43,083 nucleotides of DNA, taken from contig JAHBVH010000072.1 of NCBI GenBank assembly GCA_019637645.1, forward strand, positions 1-43,083. The letters are read 5' to 3'. Positions within the stretch are counted from its first letter, which is position 1. The number at the start of each line of letters is the position of its first letter. This DNA comes from Caldilineaceae bacterium (lineage in GTDB: Bacteria > Chloroflexota > Anaerolineae > Caldilineales > Caldilineaceae). The position numbers and the translations under genes were made by a program. Shown piece by piece: positions 1-9,023 of the stretch. The notes under the pieces are model-generated. The model searched no databases. It was not told the DNA's origin and worked only from the letters and a program-made list of their open reading frames with translations.

Positions 1-9
1 AAGTGACCA

Positions 10-1368
10 ATGACTGAATCCACATCTGATCGCTCTCCCCATCTGTTGCAAAGCAGTGGCACCTACACACCAAGTGTCATGCAGGAGATTCAAGAAAAGG
101 CGGAGTTGGGCCGCTATCGCATTCGCGGCTTTGGTACACTCCGCGAGCGTCGTTGGGCGACCTTTGATGATCTGACCTTTTTACCCTGCACGCTCACCCG
201 GATTCCCTTGGAAGGGTATCGGGAAAAATGTACCACCAAGACATTGCTTGGCACGCGCTTCGCCAAGCGGCCTGTCGAACTCGATATCCCCATTATGATC
301 ACCGGGATGAGTTGGGGCGCGCTCTCGTTTAATGCTAAAGTTGCCCTCGCTAAGGGCGCGGCTATGGTTGGTTCCTCTAATACCACCGGTGATGGTGGGA
401 TGTTGGCCGCCGAGCGCGAAAACAGTCGCAGCTTGATCTACGAAGTGTTGCCTTCGCGCTATGGGATCAACATTCACGACATGCGCAAAGCCGATGCCAT
501 TGAACTCACCATTGGTCAAGGGGCCAAGCCAGGGACGGGTGGGCTGTTGTTGGGCTCCAAAGTTTCGCCCACCATTGGCCAGCAGCGCGATCTGCCCATC
601 GGGGTTGATCAACGCAGCCCCGCCCGTCACCCAGATTTTCTTGGCCCCGATGACATGATCATCAAGATCGAGGAATTGCGCGAGGCCACCGACTGGCAAG
701 TACCCATCTTTGTCAAAATGGGCGCGACGCGGGTCTATGATGATGTCAAGCTGGCCGCCAAAGCGGGGGCCGATGTCGTGGTGGTGGATGGCATGGAAGG
801 GGGTACGGCGGCCTCGCCCGAACTTTCCCAAGAGCATACGGGGATTCCTACATTGGCCGCTGTCTGTGAAGCGCGTGCTGCGCTAGAGAGCATGGGCCTC
901 TATGGTCAGGTGCAAATTGTCATTGCCGGTGGCATTCGCCATGGACCCGACGCCGCCAAAGCGCTTGCGTTGGGCGCCGATGCTGTCTACATTGGGACGG
1001 CTGCCCTGATCGCGCTGAATTGTAATAAGCCCATTTACGTTGAAGATTATGCGGCTTTAGGTACCGCACCCTACCACTGTCATCATTGCCACACGGGTCG
1101 TTGCCCTGTTGGCGTGACAACCCAAGATCCAGAGCTGATGAAACGGTTGGAGATTGAAGCGGGGGCCGAACGGGTCGCTAACTTGCTCCAGGCCATGGCG
1201 TTGGAAATTCAGATGATCGCGCGCTCGTGTGGCAAGTCCAATGTCCATGATCTAGAGCCAGAAGATATGCGGGCGCTGACTGCCGAAGCGTCGATGATTT
1301 GTGATATTCCCCTCGCCGGCACGCGCCGTATTTTTGGCGGTGGCTCGGGCTGGAAAGAATTAAAATAA
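10..1368 (+). CDS. FMN-binding glutamate synthase-like protein (GlxD/MgsC type)
   Basis: A 452-aa protein resembling the FMN/iron-sulfur synthase half of glutamate synthase. In this family glutamate, or N-methylglutamate in methylamine users, is formed on an FMN TIM barrel. Visible are the glycine-rich FMN/barrel segment near residue 170 (GAKPGTGG), the phosphate-binding segment VIAGGIRHGPDAAKAL with LGADAVYIGTAAL, and a cysteine cluster C357-C360-C365 followed by PVGVTTQDP, which matches the [3Fe-4S] region of GltS. It lacks the GATase and GXGXG domains of full GltB. In GlxBCD/MgsABC operons those are separate upstream genes, and a TGA at bases 4-6 probably ends one. The next gene, a GlnT-type glutamine synthetase, starts 44 bases downstream. 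The family is secure; the choice between glutamate and N-methylglutamate as product is not. Confidence 0.88.
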   Translation: MTESTSDRSPHLLQSSGTYTPSVMQEIQEKAELGRYRIRGFGTLRERRWATFDDLTFLPCTLTRIPLEGYREKCTTKTLLGTRFAKRPVELDIPIMITGMSWGALSFNAKVALAKGAAMVGSSNTTGDGGMLAAERENSRSLIYEVLPSRYGINIHDMRKADAIELTIGQGAKPGTGGLLLGSKVSPTIGQQRDLPIGVDQRSPARHPDFLGPDDMIIKIEELREATDWQVPIFVKMGATRVYDDVKLAAKAGADVVVVDGMEGGTAASPELSQEHTGIPTLAAVCEARAALESMGLYGQVQIVIAGGIRHGPDAAKALALGADAVYIGTAALIALNCNKPIYVEDYAALGTAPYHCHHCHTGRCPVGVTTQDPELMKRLEIEAGAERVANLLQAMALEIQMIARSCGKSNVHDLEPEDMRALTAEASMICDIPLAGTRRIFGGGSGWKELK

Positions 1369-1412
1369 GCCAACATCGCGCCAATCAAATTTGCTGAAGG
1401 AGCAGCCGCGCT

Positions 1413-2747
1413 ATGAACCTGGATCAAGTCAAATCCTTGGTTGCTGAGAAGGGCATAGAGTTCTTTCTCTGTTCGTTTGTTGAGATGAACGGTGCGCCAA
1501 AGGCCAAAGTGGTGCCCGTGACCCACCTGGATGCCATGGCCAAGGAAGGGGCCGGTTTTGCTGGCTTTGCCGCAGGCGATATTGGTCAACTGCCCCACGA
1601 CCCCGACATGCTCAGCCTGCCCGACTTTCGTTCGCTCACCATTGTCCCTTGGCGCAAGAATATCGCTTGGGTCGCTGGCAATGTGCATGTAGATGGCACC
1701 CCTTGGCCCTATTGCCCACGCACGATCTTGCAGCGGCAACTGGCGCTGGCCGAGCAAAAGGGCTACCGCTTTAATGTGGGGGTGGAACCCGAGTTTATGC
1801 TCCTCAAGCGGACGGAACAGGGTGGCTACGTGCCCTGGGATGCGCTGGATACGTTGGAAAAGCCCTGCTATGATCTGCGCGCCCTCTACCGCAACCTGGA
1901 TCTGATGACGACGCTCATCAAATATATGCAAGAGCTGGGCTGGGAACCATACGCCAACGATCATGAAGATGCCAACTGCCAATTTGAGATCAACTGGACC
2001 TATGCCGATGCGCTGACCACAGCGGATCGCCAGACCTTCTTCCGCTGGATGGTACGTACGGTGGCCGAAGAACATGGCCTGGTGGCGACCTTTATGCCCA
2101 AGCCTTTTGCCAACCTCACTGGTAATGGCGCACACTATCACATGAGCCTGTGGGACGTAGAAGATAAGCAGAATCTCTTCCTCGACGAAGGGGATACGAA
2201 TGGGTTGTCCCAGCTGGGCTATTGGTTTATGGGCGGCGTGCTCAAACATGCCAAAGCATTGGCCGCCATTGCCGATCCCATTGTCAACAGCTATAAGCGG
2301 CTGCTCACCGGCGGGCCACGTTCGGGCGCGACCTGGGCGCCGGTCTATATTACCTATGGCGGCAGTAACCGCACCCAAATGATTCGCATCCCTGGCCCTG
2401 GCCGTATCGAAAACCGCACCGTGGATGGCGCGGCCAATCCCTATTTGACCTGTGCCGCTTTGCTGGCCGCCGGGCTAGATGGCATTGAAAAGCAGATCGA
2501 ACCAGGCTATCGCAACGATGCCAATCTCTACACTATGTCCCCGGCGGAGCTGGTGGAACGGGAGATCGATCAATTGCCGCGGTCCCTTGCACAAGCGATC
2601 GACTGCTTGGAACAGGACGAAGTCGTGATGGGCGCGTTAGGGTCGAGCTACGCCGCTTATTACATCCAGACCAAGCGCGAAGAATGGCGACGCTACCATA
2701 GCAGCGTTAGCCAGTGGGAAATCGATACCTACTTAGGTGTCTATTAG
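1413..2747 (+). CDS. Glutamine synthetase, GlnT / gamma-glutamylmethylamide synthetase-like
   Basis: A 444-aa glutamine synthetase-family ligase that couples ATP hydrolysis to amide formation on glutamate with ammonia or methylamine. A beta-grasp N-terminus is followed by the catalytic domain. Visible motifs are VEPEFML near residue 125 (metal-binding Glu), NGAHYHMSLWD near 240 (nucleotide/metal His) and RIENRTVDGAANPYL near 331. A Shine-Dalgarno (AAGGAGCAGC) precedes the ATG at 1413. Pairing with the FMN synthase gene upstream matches glxBCD-glnT and mgsABC-gmaS arrangements. The ligase would supply glutamine or gamma-glutamylmethylamide, which the synthase returns to glutamate or N-methylglutamate. 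Methylamine use is a possibility only, because no mgdABCD genes are in view. No clear terminator separates it from the convergent ABC transporter gene. Confidence 0.9.
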   Translation: MNLDQVKSLVAEKGIEFFLCSFVEMNGAPKAKVVPVTHLDAMAKEGAGFAGFAAGDIGQLPHDPDMLSLPDFRSLTIVPWRKNIAWVAGNVHVDGTPWPYCPRTILQRQLALAEQKGYRFNVGVEPEFMLLKRTEQGGYVPWDALDTLEKPCYDLRALYRNLDLMTTLIKYMQELGWEPYANDHEDANCQFEINWTYADALTTADRQTFFRWMVRTVAEEHGLVATFMPKPFANLTGNGAHYHMSLWDVEDKQNLFLDEGDTNGLSQLGYWFMGGVLKHAKALAAIADPIVNSYKRLLTGGPRSGATWAPVYITYGGSNRTQMIRIPGPGRIENRTVDGAANPYLTCAALLAAGLDGIEKQIEPGYRNDANLYTMSPAELVEREIDQLPRSLAQAIDCLEQDEVVMGALGSSYAAYYIQTKREEWRRYHSSVSQWEIDTYLGVY

Positions 2748-2817
2748 TCCAGTGTTGATTACGTTTTTTGGCATTGGTGCGTAAGTCCTACCATGATAAT
2801 TTCTATCCCCACGCCGC

Positions 2818-4653
2818 CTAGAGCAGCATTTGAGCCTGTACCAACCGGCAATAGGCCCCTCCGCGTTGTAACAACTCGTTATGGGTCCCCTGCTCAACCA
2901 CTTGTCCCTTTTCTAGCACAATAATTTGGTCGGCGTGGCGTACTGTGGCTAGGCGATGTGCAATCAGCAGAACAGTACGCTCCCCGCGCCCTTGCGCTAG
3001 CGCATTTTGAAAAGCCAACTCGGTTTGTGCATCCAGCTCGTTGGTCGCTTCATCCAAGATCAATAATTCGGCCCGCCGCAAGAGCGCACGCGCCAAGGCA
3101 ATGCGTTGGCGCTGCCCACCCGAGAGACGCACCCCACGCTCTTGCAGCGATGTCTGAAAGCCATGGGGTAAGTTTTGAATAAAGGCATCGGCTTGGGCCA
3201 GGGTGATTGCCTGTTGCATCTGTGTGGCGGTGGCATCGGCTTGGGCAAATTGGAGATTGGCCCAGATGGTATCATGAAACAAAAAGGGCTCCTGGCCCAC
3301 GACCGCGAGCGCGTCCCGCCAACTTGTCAAGGTAAATTGGGGTAGCGCCACCCCATCGACCTCAATCTGCCCACTGGTTGGCTCATAGAGCCGCGTGATG
3401 AGGTGTAGCAGGGTCGATTTGCCCGACCCCGAGGCTCCAACCAGCGCGGTGACTTGGCCTTTGGGGATCGTGATCGTAACATCGGCCAGGATCGGCGGAT
3501 CTTGCGGCGAATATTGGAAGGTCACATGCGCGAGGTGAATGGCCTGCTTGAGCCCAGGAAAGGGCAAGCTGCCTTCTTGGATCCAGGGCTTATCGTCGCG
3601 TTGGAGTGATGCTAAGACGGCCTCCAAAGCGGGTGCCGCCTGCACAAACTGGGCTTGCCACTGATTCAGCTGATGGAGCGGTGCATTTAAGCGATAGGCC
3701 AAGACGAGAAAAAGGGTGATTTGCAAAACCAATAGGGCAGGATCGGCGAGCGAAAAGTTGATCATCCCGATCATTATGCCAGCAAAGAGAAGGGCGTTCA
3801 GGAGCCCAAAGAGGGGGGCAACTAGGCCAGCCACTTGCGCACCTTGGTAGGCTAGCCGATGATAGCGGCCCAATGGTTGCGCAAAGCGTGCCTGGCTCCA
3901 ACGCTGGCCGTTGAATAGATGGATGTCTTGCATGCCAGACAAACTTTCGTGGGCAGTAGCGCCAGCCTCTTTCAGAGCATTCCGCGCCCTCGTATAGATT
4001 CTCTGTGATCTGGTTAGCAAAAAGGGGCGTAAGCAGAGCCCTGTGAGTGTCATAAGGGCAAGGGCTAGCAAACTCAGCTGCCAAGAAACCCATAACGCCA
4101 CCATCAAATAGGCCACCAGCGTTAGGGCTGCAACGATGCCTTTGGCGCAACCAGAGACAAGCTGCCCAATTTGGACAGTGTATTGGAGCAAGGTCGTGGT
4201 TAGTGCGCCCGTTTGCTGCTGCTGCAGAAAGGTCAGCTGTACCTGATGCAAGAGGGCAAAAAGCCGGTATTGTAAATCGCTTTCAATGGTAATGCGTAGG
4301 CGTGTCTCGGTCGTTTGCTGGACATACTGAGCAACCCCGCGCAGGCTCATGAGCACAACCAACGCGGCCGCGGCGCTATAGATCCGCTGCTCGGGTGCCG
4401 CCGTTACGAGTTGGGCAAGCCAAGCCCCGATCCAGGGAACTTGTTGCGCGGCGCGGTCTAGATGGAGACCGCCTAGGACAAAGAGCACTATACTCAACCC
4501 CAGCCCTTCCGTCAGAATCAGGAGCCCCGCGGCACCGGTGAGTCGGAGGAGTAAGCGCCAGTGGGGCAACAAAAGCTGACCTAGCTGTTGATAAGAAGTC
4601 CGTTGAAGATATTTTCGCACGGTTGCTTTCTCGTTTGTTATCGTTCCCATCAC
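2818..4653 (-). CDS. ABC exporter, fused permease-ATPase
   Basis: A half-transporter of about 610 aa of the MsbA/LagD-like type-IV exporter family: an N-terminal membrane domain with about six hydrophobic segments (residues 30-330), then one ATPase domain. Walker A is GASGSGKST near 404, the signature [15 protein letters not shown] near 508, and Walker B LLILDEATNELD near 530, with N where S is usual, followed by a switch-His segment IAHRL. There is no C39 peptidase domain, so it does not remove a leader itself. The start is either GTG at 4653, overlapping the upstream gene's TGA as GTGA, or ATG at 4650. It is the last gene of the pqqD-kinase-glycosyltransferase operon and is the likely exporter or lipid/glycan flippase for its product. 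Substrate unknown. Confidence 0.9.
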   Translation of the reverse strand: MMGTITNEKATVRKYLQRTSYQQLGQLLLPHWRLLLRLTGAAGLLILTEGLGLSIVLFVLGGLHLDRAAQQVPWIGAWLAQLVTAAPEQRIYSAAAALVVLMSLRGVAQYVQQTTETRLRITIESDLQYRLFALLHQVQLTFLQQQQTGALTTTLLQYTVQIGQLVSGCAKGIVAALTLVAYLMVALWVSWQLSLLALALMTLTGLCLRPFLLTRSQRIYTRARNALKEAGATAHESLSGMQDIHLFNGQRWSQARFAQPLGRYHRLAYQGAQVAGLVAPLFGLLNALLFAGIMIGMINFSLADPALLVLQITLFLVLAYRLNAPLHQLNQWQAQFVQAAPALEAVLASLQRDDKPWIQEGSLPFPGLKQAIHLAHVTFQYSPQDPPILADVTITIPKGQVTALVGASGSGKSTLLHLITRLYEPTSGQIEVDGVALPQFTLTSWRDALAVVGQEPFLFHDTIWANLQFAQADATATQMQQAITLAQADAFIQNLPHGFQTSLQERGVRLSGGQRQRIALARALLRRAELLILDEATNELDAQTELAFQNALAQGRGERTVLLIAHRLATVRHADQIIVLEKGQVVEQGTHNELLQRGGAYCRLVQAQMLL

Positions 4654-6125
4654 CGGCCCAATTGAGCTGGTTCAGCTGGGCGTGATCCTAGCGGGTCCTT
4701 TAACTGGTCTTTGACCCGTTGTAGATAGCCTACCACACGCGCCTGGTCCAAGCCGAGGGCAAGCGCCGCTTGATATTCTTGCCCGGCCTGGCTGTACTTC
4801 CCTTGCGCTTCCAAGATCAACGCGGTCCACAGCCGCAAATAGGCATCTTCTGGATAGTAATTGCGATAGTGAATCACCCCGCCCTCGCCTCCCTGTAGGA
4901 GTGGTGAGCTATGCGCAATGTGTTCCTCCGCCGCCAACACAGTGGGCAAGTCCGTTGCATAGAAGCTGGTTGCAAAGGCCCCAGCCTGATCCCCTAGCGC
5001 TTGGACAAACCACTCGGCTGGTGTCTCGCCTGTGCCTTGCCAATGGGGCTGGCGCTTGGGTTGTTGGGCCAAGTTGCGATAGATGGCCCCTAATTGCCGG
5101 ATGGTTGGCTCGTAGGCAAAGGTGGTCTGGGCAAAGTGGCGCGCGTTCTGGCCCAAGCGCTGGCGTTCGGCAGGGTGGTAATAGAGGTATTCAATCGCGT
5201 GTTGATATTCCCGTTCGGTGTGGACCACTAACCCCGTCTGCTTATGTTGTACCAGCGTTGCCAAGCCGCCATAGGGGAAGACGACCGGCGGGATGCCCAC
5301 CCACATCACTTCCTGAAGGACAAGCTCAGAGGCGGCATAGGTCTCCTCACACAAGGGATAGCCAAAAACGTCTAACTCCTCTAAGACGGGCTGGATCGCA
5401 TGAACATAGCCGCGAAAGTCAAAGCGCGCCGTAGCGCCAAGCTGTGCGGCCTGTGCGGCTAATTCGCGTTCAATCCCGCCACCACAGACAATAAAGCGGA
5501 CATTAGGCAGCTGAATACCGGCACTCATGGGCACATAGCGGGCATGCATTTTGGCAAAATTGATGCTACCCATATAGCCCACATTAAACGTGGCGTGTGG
5601 CCGGGGTTGGTAGCCGTCCACCCGTGTTACATCGAGCAAACTGTAGATCAAGCGGGGCGGCGAAACTGACGACCGTCGCGCGGCGTCAGCCAAGATTGGT
5701 AACGCCAGCGTCCCTGGCGCGGTGACCAAAACCTGATCAGCCAAGGCAACTAATTCACGCGTGATGACCTGGGGAGCATGGTAGCCATAGACGCGTGACC
5801 AGATCACGAGGCGCATGGGTGGCAGCTCGGTGCGCAGGAAGGCATAGAGCGCGGGGCTGTTCCAAAAATGGACAACCACCACATCCGCCTGCTGCAAGAT
5901 CTGATGCAACGTTGCCCCTTCTGGCCCCTGATACAGCGTAATGCCAGCCTTTTTCGCTTGCAACACGCTGAGCGGTGCGTTCGCTGTGCGGAGGGTGCAG
6001 ACGGTATGCTGTTGGGCTAACCCTAGTTGCTTCGCATAGTTGATTGCGGCGAGGATCCCCCGTGTCGGTCCGGCCCCCGAAAAATGTTCAATGATATGGA
6101 CAATTGAAATCAAACTTTCTGCCAA
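4650..6125 (-). CDS. Glycosyltransferase (GT4-like, GT-B fold) with C-terminal TPR-like tail
   Basis: A 491-aa protein. The N-terminus (ISIVHIIEHFSGAGPTRG) and middle (GYMGSINFAKMH, FIVCGGGIERELAAQAAQLG, FDFRGYV, ELVLQEVMWVGIPPVVFPYGG) have the shape of a GT-B retaining glycosyltransferase, with the usual donor-binding E-x7-E-like region replaced by ASELVLQEVMWVG. About 110 C-terminal residues after position 375 are not glycosyltransferase-like and end in a helical segment (AYLRLWTALILEAQGKYSQAGQEYQAALALGLD) that reads as one TPR-like hairpin. The start is TTG at 6125, preceded by a strong AAGGAGAGG; no ATG fits the N-terminus. It lies 44 bases after the GT2 gene and overlaps the ABC exporter start. 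Sugar and acceptor are unknown. The same-operon kinase and RRE protein suggest a modified peptide or surface polymer. Confidence 0.82.
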   Translation of the reverse strand: MAESLISIVHIIEHFSGAGPTRGILAAINYAKQLGLAQQHTVCTLRTANAPLSVLQAKKAGITLYQGPEGATLHQILQQADVVVVHFWNSPALYAFLRTELPPMRLVIWSRVYGYHAPQVITRELVALADQVLVTAPGTLALPILADAARRSSVSPPRLIYSLLDVTRVDGYQPRPHATFNVGYMGSINFAKMHARYVPMSAGIQLPNVRFIVCGGGIERELAAQAAQLGATARFDFRGYVHAIQPVLEELDVFGYPLCEETYAASELVLQEVMWVGIPPVVFPYGGLATLVQHKQTGLVVHTEREYQHAIEYLYYHPAERQRLGQNARHFAQTTFAYEPTIRQLGAIYRNLAQQPKRQPHWQGTGETPAEWFVQALGDQAGAFATSFYATDLPTVLAAEEHIAHSSPLLQGGEGGVIHYRNYYPEDAYLRLWTALILEAQGKYSQAGQEYQAALALGLDQARVVGYLQRVKDQLKDPLGSRPAEPAQLGR

Positions 6126-6169
6126 CCCTTCCTCTCCTTCTTTGGTAGCTTCCTCTTTCTAGGCGCTGT

Positions 6170-6856
6170 TCATGGGTTTGGTGCCTGGAACCGTTGGCGG
6201 CGTGTGAGCGAACGACGGGTCAACGCCAGCAATTCGCGGCGGGCTAGGGCCATGTTGCTGGAAAGGTTGGCGGCGTGGATCCGTTTGTGTAGGACCACCA
6301 GAGGCAGCAGGGCAGGTGGACAACCCGCGTCTTGTAGCCGCGCCAACCAATCACTGTCACAGCCAATAGTGAAGGCTGGATCAAAATAGCCATAATAGTC
6401 AAAGATGCTCCGGCGGACGAGTAGCCCACCAGGCGTAAGGGCTGGCGTCGGTTGCTGAAGCCAGCCTGCTTCGTATTGAGCAGGAATGGCACAGCCAGGC
6501 TGGGCAAAGCGGATCATGTGACCAGTCACGCTGGCACAGGTGGGATGTGCTGCCAGGTAGGCACATTGGTGCGCGAGTTTCTCCGCTGCCCACCGATCAT
6601 CGGCATCGAGAAAAGCGATCCATTCACCGACAGCCGCTTGTATGCCTTGGTTACGCGCTGCGGCTAGCCCCGCTCCGCTTTGATGAATAAGCCGCACTCG
6701 CTCAAAGCGTTGGGCAATGGCAACGCTCTGATCCGTAGAGCCACCATCGACGACAAGCACTTCGGTTGGCGGGTGGCTTTGGTCCGCAATGCTCTGTAAG
6801 GCTTCGGCTAAGAAGGGCTCGCCATTGCGGACAACCACAATCACACTGATTCCCAT
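6170..6856 (-). CDS. Glycosyltransferase family 2
   Basis: A 228-aa GT-A fold glycosyltransferase. MGISVIVVVRNGEPFLAEAL at the N-terminus, DGGSTD at 37-42, AAARNQGI near 66-72 and the DXD-type LDADDRWA at 83-89 are standard GT2 nucleotide-sugar and metal-binding signatures. I chose ATG 6856 because the GT2 fold begins exactly there. An upstream in-frame ATG at 6958 would add 34 unrelated residues that lie inside the preceding gene. With ATG 6856 the gene overlaps the end of the preceding transferase gene by 16 bases, consistent with translational coupling. It probably adds one sugar to the product of the operon; donor and acceptor cannot be read from the sequence. Confidence 0.88.
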   Translation of the reverse strand: MGISVIVVVRNGEPFLAEALQSIADQSHPPTEVLVVDGGSTDQSVAIAQRFERVRLIHQSGAGLAAARNQGIQAAVGEWIAFLDADDRWAAEKLAHQCAYLAAHPTCASVTGHMIRFAQPGCAIPAQYEAGWLQQPTPALTPGGLLVRRSIFDYYGYFDPAFTIGCDSDWLARLQDAGCPPALLPLVVLHKRIHAANLSSNMALARRELLALTRRSLTRRQRFQAPNP

Positions 6857-7974
6857 GGCGCTTCTTCTTGTTCTTGTTTTGGGCGAAAGGCGTGCAGCAG
6901 GGGTTGCAACTGTTGTGGCTCTGCTAGGTATGCCTGCCAATAGGTTAGAATCTGCCATGCTTCCTGAGGATGGCGGAGTGGTGTCAGGACATGGGTGATG
7001 CCAGCATTGAGCCCGGGCAAGTTGACCGTTGGGTTTTGGTCAAAGAGGCGTTGCCAACGTTGCAGCAGCCGGATATCTTTGTAGCTGCTCATCATGCGCA
7101 GGAGAAAGATCCAGCGATCAAACGAGGCGTCTGGCTGGTCAAGCTGGGCTGGATCAGGGTGTTGGAGGGGAAGGGGGAGCGCAAAGGTTTTTAGCGTGCG
7201 GCGTATGTCCAGCGGATCGACTGTGTGGGTCGCTTCTCCCTGAAAGCCAAGGTTGCGTACAAGGTTGTGGCTGGGCATTAAACAACGGCCACCGGTGAGC
7301 AGACAAGTTAGTGTCCATTGAATATCCCAGGTGTCCAGCGGCGAGCCAGCATAGTGGTGAAAGAGCCAATGTTGATGGGCGGCATGTTCGGCATCTGGTA
7401 GGTGACGCGCCAAGAGGGTTTCAACCGGCCAGGTGCGAAAGCGGGTCAAGGTAAAGTCATACCATTGCCAGGCGCGTCGCCAAGTGGCCCACCCCCAAAT
7501 GCTACCGTGGCGACAAACAAAGTAGCTGGCCGGTGTTGGCTGCCAAACACCCAAGCCATTGTGGCCGCTAATATAGGCAATCCGTTCATCCACGGCATAG
7601 CGAGTCAATAGCGCTTGGCAATAGGGGAAAAATGTGAGATCGGGCACCGTATCATCTTCCAAGATGATCGCCGCTTCCACTTGGGCAAAAACCCAATCCA
7701 GCCCAGAGGCCACGCGCTTGCCACAGCCTAGATTGGTCTCGCTATAATTTTGGTGCACCATACAAGGCCAGTCGATCGGTGCGACAAGCTGCCGCGCCGC
7801 GGCACAGGCGGCCACATCCGCGGGATGGCTGGCCCGCGGCCCATCGGCCACCAAAAAGAGCTGGTGTGGGCGCAGCTGCCGAATCATGGCAAAGACTTGG
7901 GCCGTTAGGCTGGGTCGGTTAAAGAAGATCAGAACAATCGGGACAGGAAAGCCTGTGTCCGTGGGTGGGGTCAT
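6841..7974 (-). CDS. HlpA-like nucleotide-diphospho-sugar transferase
   Basis: A 377-aa glycosyltransferase of the type often annotated hemolytic protein HlpA-like or GT2-like. The N-terminus PIVLIFFNRPSLTAQVFAMI, VADGPR, NLGCGKRVASGLDW (85-94) and the acidic motif ILEDDTVPD at 104-112 are seen directly; EDD is the probable metal/nucleotide-sugar DXD equivalent. WGWATWRRAWQWYD further on is typical of the family. The start ATG overlaps the TGA of the kinase gene as ATGA, with GAGGAG just upstream. It is the first of three consecutive transferases in the operon. Specificity cannot be predicted. Confidence 0.82.
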   Translation of the reverse strand: MTPPTDTGFPVPIVLIFFNRPSLTAQVFAMIRQLRPHQLFLVADGPRASHPADVAACAAARQLVAPIDWPCMVHQNYSETNLGCGKRVASGLDWVFAQVEAAIILEDDTVPDLTFFPYCQALLTRYAVDERIAYISGHNGLGVWQPTPASYFVCRHGSIWGWATWRRAWQWYDFTLTRFRTWPVETLLARHLPDAEHAAHQHWLFHHYAGSPLDTWDIQWTLTCLLTGGRCLMPSHNLVRNLGFQGEATHTVDPLDIRRTLKTFALPLPLQHPDPAQLDQPDASFDRWIFLLRMMSSYKDIRLLQRWQRLFDQNPTVNLPGLNAGITHVLTPLRHPQEAWQILTYWQAYLAEPQQLQPLLHAFRPKQEQEEAPWESV

Positions 7975-9023
7975 CTACCCTGCTCCTCGATCACGCTGCG
8001 GAGAAAAGTTGGCAATTGCGTGGTGTCGGTGCCCAAGCGTAGGTGATAGGCCGGGACTTGTTGGACAAGCTGTTTCAGCGCAAGCAGCAGCGGTTGTGCC
8101 GCTGTTTTGGGCAGTGACATGACGCGGATCGTGGTCGTTGCCAGTACGGTAAAAGCCTCACTCGGGGATGCTGGCCGGATCGCCGAGTGGCCTGTGCTAC
8201 TGAGTTGGGGCAACAGCAGGAGGCCAATCGGTAGACGCGCGGGCAACTGGCCTTGAAAGTGCGGAAACCACTGATAGACCATTTTCCCATCTTCGTCCAT
8301 GCAACTGGCGGCTGCTGGCAAAGGGGAGAGCCAACGCCGACTGTCGCCACCTAATTTACCTGAGCTGTAGAGGGTATGGGCCCAAGGGCTAGCCACCGGG
8401 GCAGCCGCTGCCATCAGGAGACAAAAGTCATCGCCCAAATAGGTGAAGCCAGCTTGGAGGCAGGCAATCGCCGTAGTCGATTTGCCCGCACCCCCATGGC
8501 CGATAATGAGCGCGGTGTGGGTGGCATTGCCCACCGCGGCCGCGTGCAGGCCATAATGGCCTTTGTGGGCAAGCCACCAACTGAGAAGATTCCGCAAAGG
8601 CGCGGCATGGGCATAGGCTGGGTAGGCCGCTGGGTCATCCACCACGAGGAAGCCAAGCTGATGGCTAGGCGCGAATGCTTCTTGTCCCTGCCATTGCGCA
8701 TAGTAGGCATAGTGGAGCCCTGTTGCTGCCTGATGGTAAAGTCCAGGTGGTAGCGTTGGGGTGGTGGGTTTAGCACCGCTGCTACGACCAGCCGCTATGC
8801 AGATGGTTAGGTCGGGCTGGGATGTTGGCGCCGTGGTGAGGTGGGCGAAAGACCGAGTAACGGAGGATAACAGGGGTGCACCGGCAAACCGCAGGCAGAA
8901 GGTATAGCCTGCAATGGCATAGAATTGTTCGCAGCGATCATATTGCTGTTCGGCTTGGTGATAAAACTGGTGTAAAGTTGCAAAAGTCGTTGCTAAGCTG
9001 CTTCGAGAATTATCCTGTAGCAT
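7971..9023 (-). CDS. HprK-like serine kinase (RiPP-associated type)
   Basis: A kinase of about 350 aa related to HPr kinase/phosphorylase C-terminal domains. Its core reads HKGHYGLHAAAVG, then the P-loop GHGGAGKST (about 175-183) and YLGDDF (about 195-200). This is the arrangement of the stand-alone HprK-like kinases in lasso-peptide clusters (PadeK/ThcoK type), which phosphorylate a peptide, and of other PqqD-linked kinases. It lacks the N-terminal domain of true HprK. ATG 9023 is preferred over an upstream in-frame ATG at 9095 because GGAAG precedes it and it overlaps the pqqD-like stop by only 14 bases. The 3' end overlaps the next transferase as ATGA. Phosphorylation of a peptide bound by the neighbouring RRE protein is inferred, not shown. 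Confidence 0.8.
   Translation of the reverse strand: MLQDNSRSSLATTFATLHQFYHQAEQQYDRCEQFYAIAGYTFCLRFAGAPLLSSVTRSFAHLTTAPTSQPDLTICIAAGRSSGAKPTTPTLPPGLYHQAATGLHYAYYAQWQGQEAFAPSHQLGFLVVDDPAAYPAYAHAAPLRNLLSWWLAHKGHYGLHAAAVGNATHTALIIGHGGAGKSTTAIACLQAGFTYLGDDFCLLMAAAAPVASPWAHTLYSSGKLGGDSRRWLSPLPAAASCMDEDGKMVYQWFPHFQGQLPARLPIGLLLLPQLSSTGHSAIRPASPSEAFTVLATTTIRVMSLPKTAAQPLLLALKQLVQQVPAYHLRLGTDTTQLPTFLRSVIEEQGR

Noticed and set aside
1209..2378. Long antisense frame opposite the glutamine synthetase gene
   Set aside because: A shadow of GC-rich codon use; the plus-strand protein has all family motifs.
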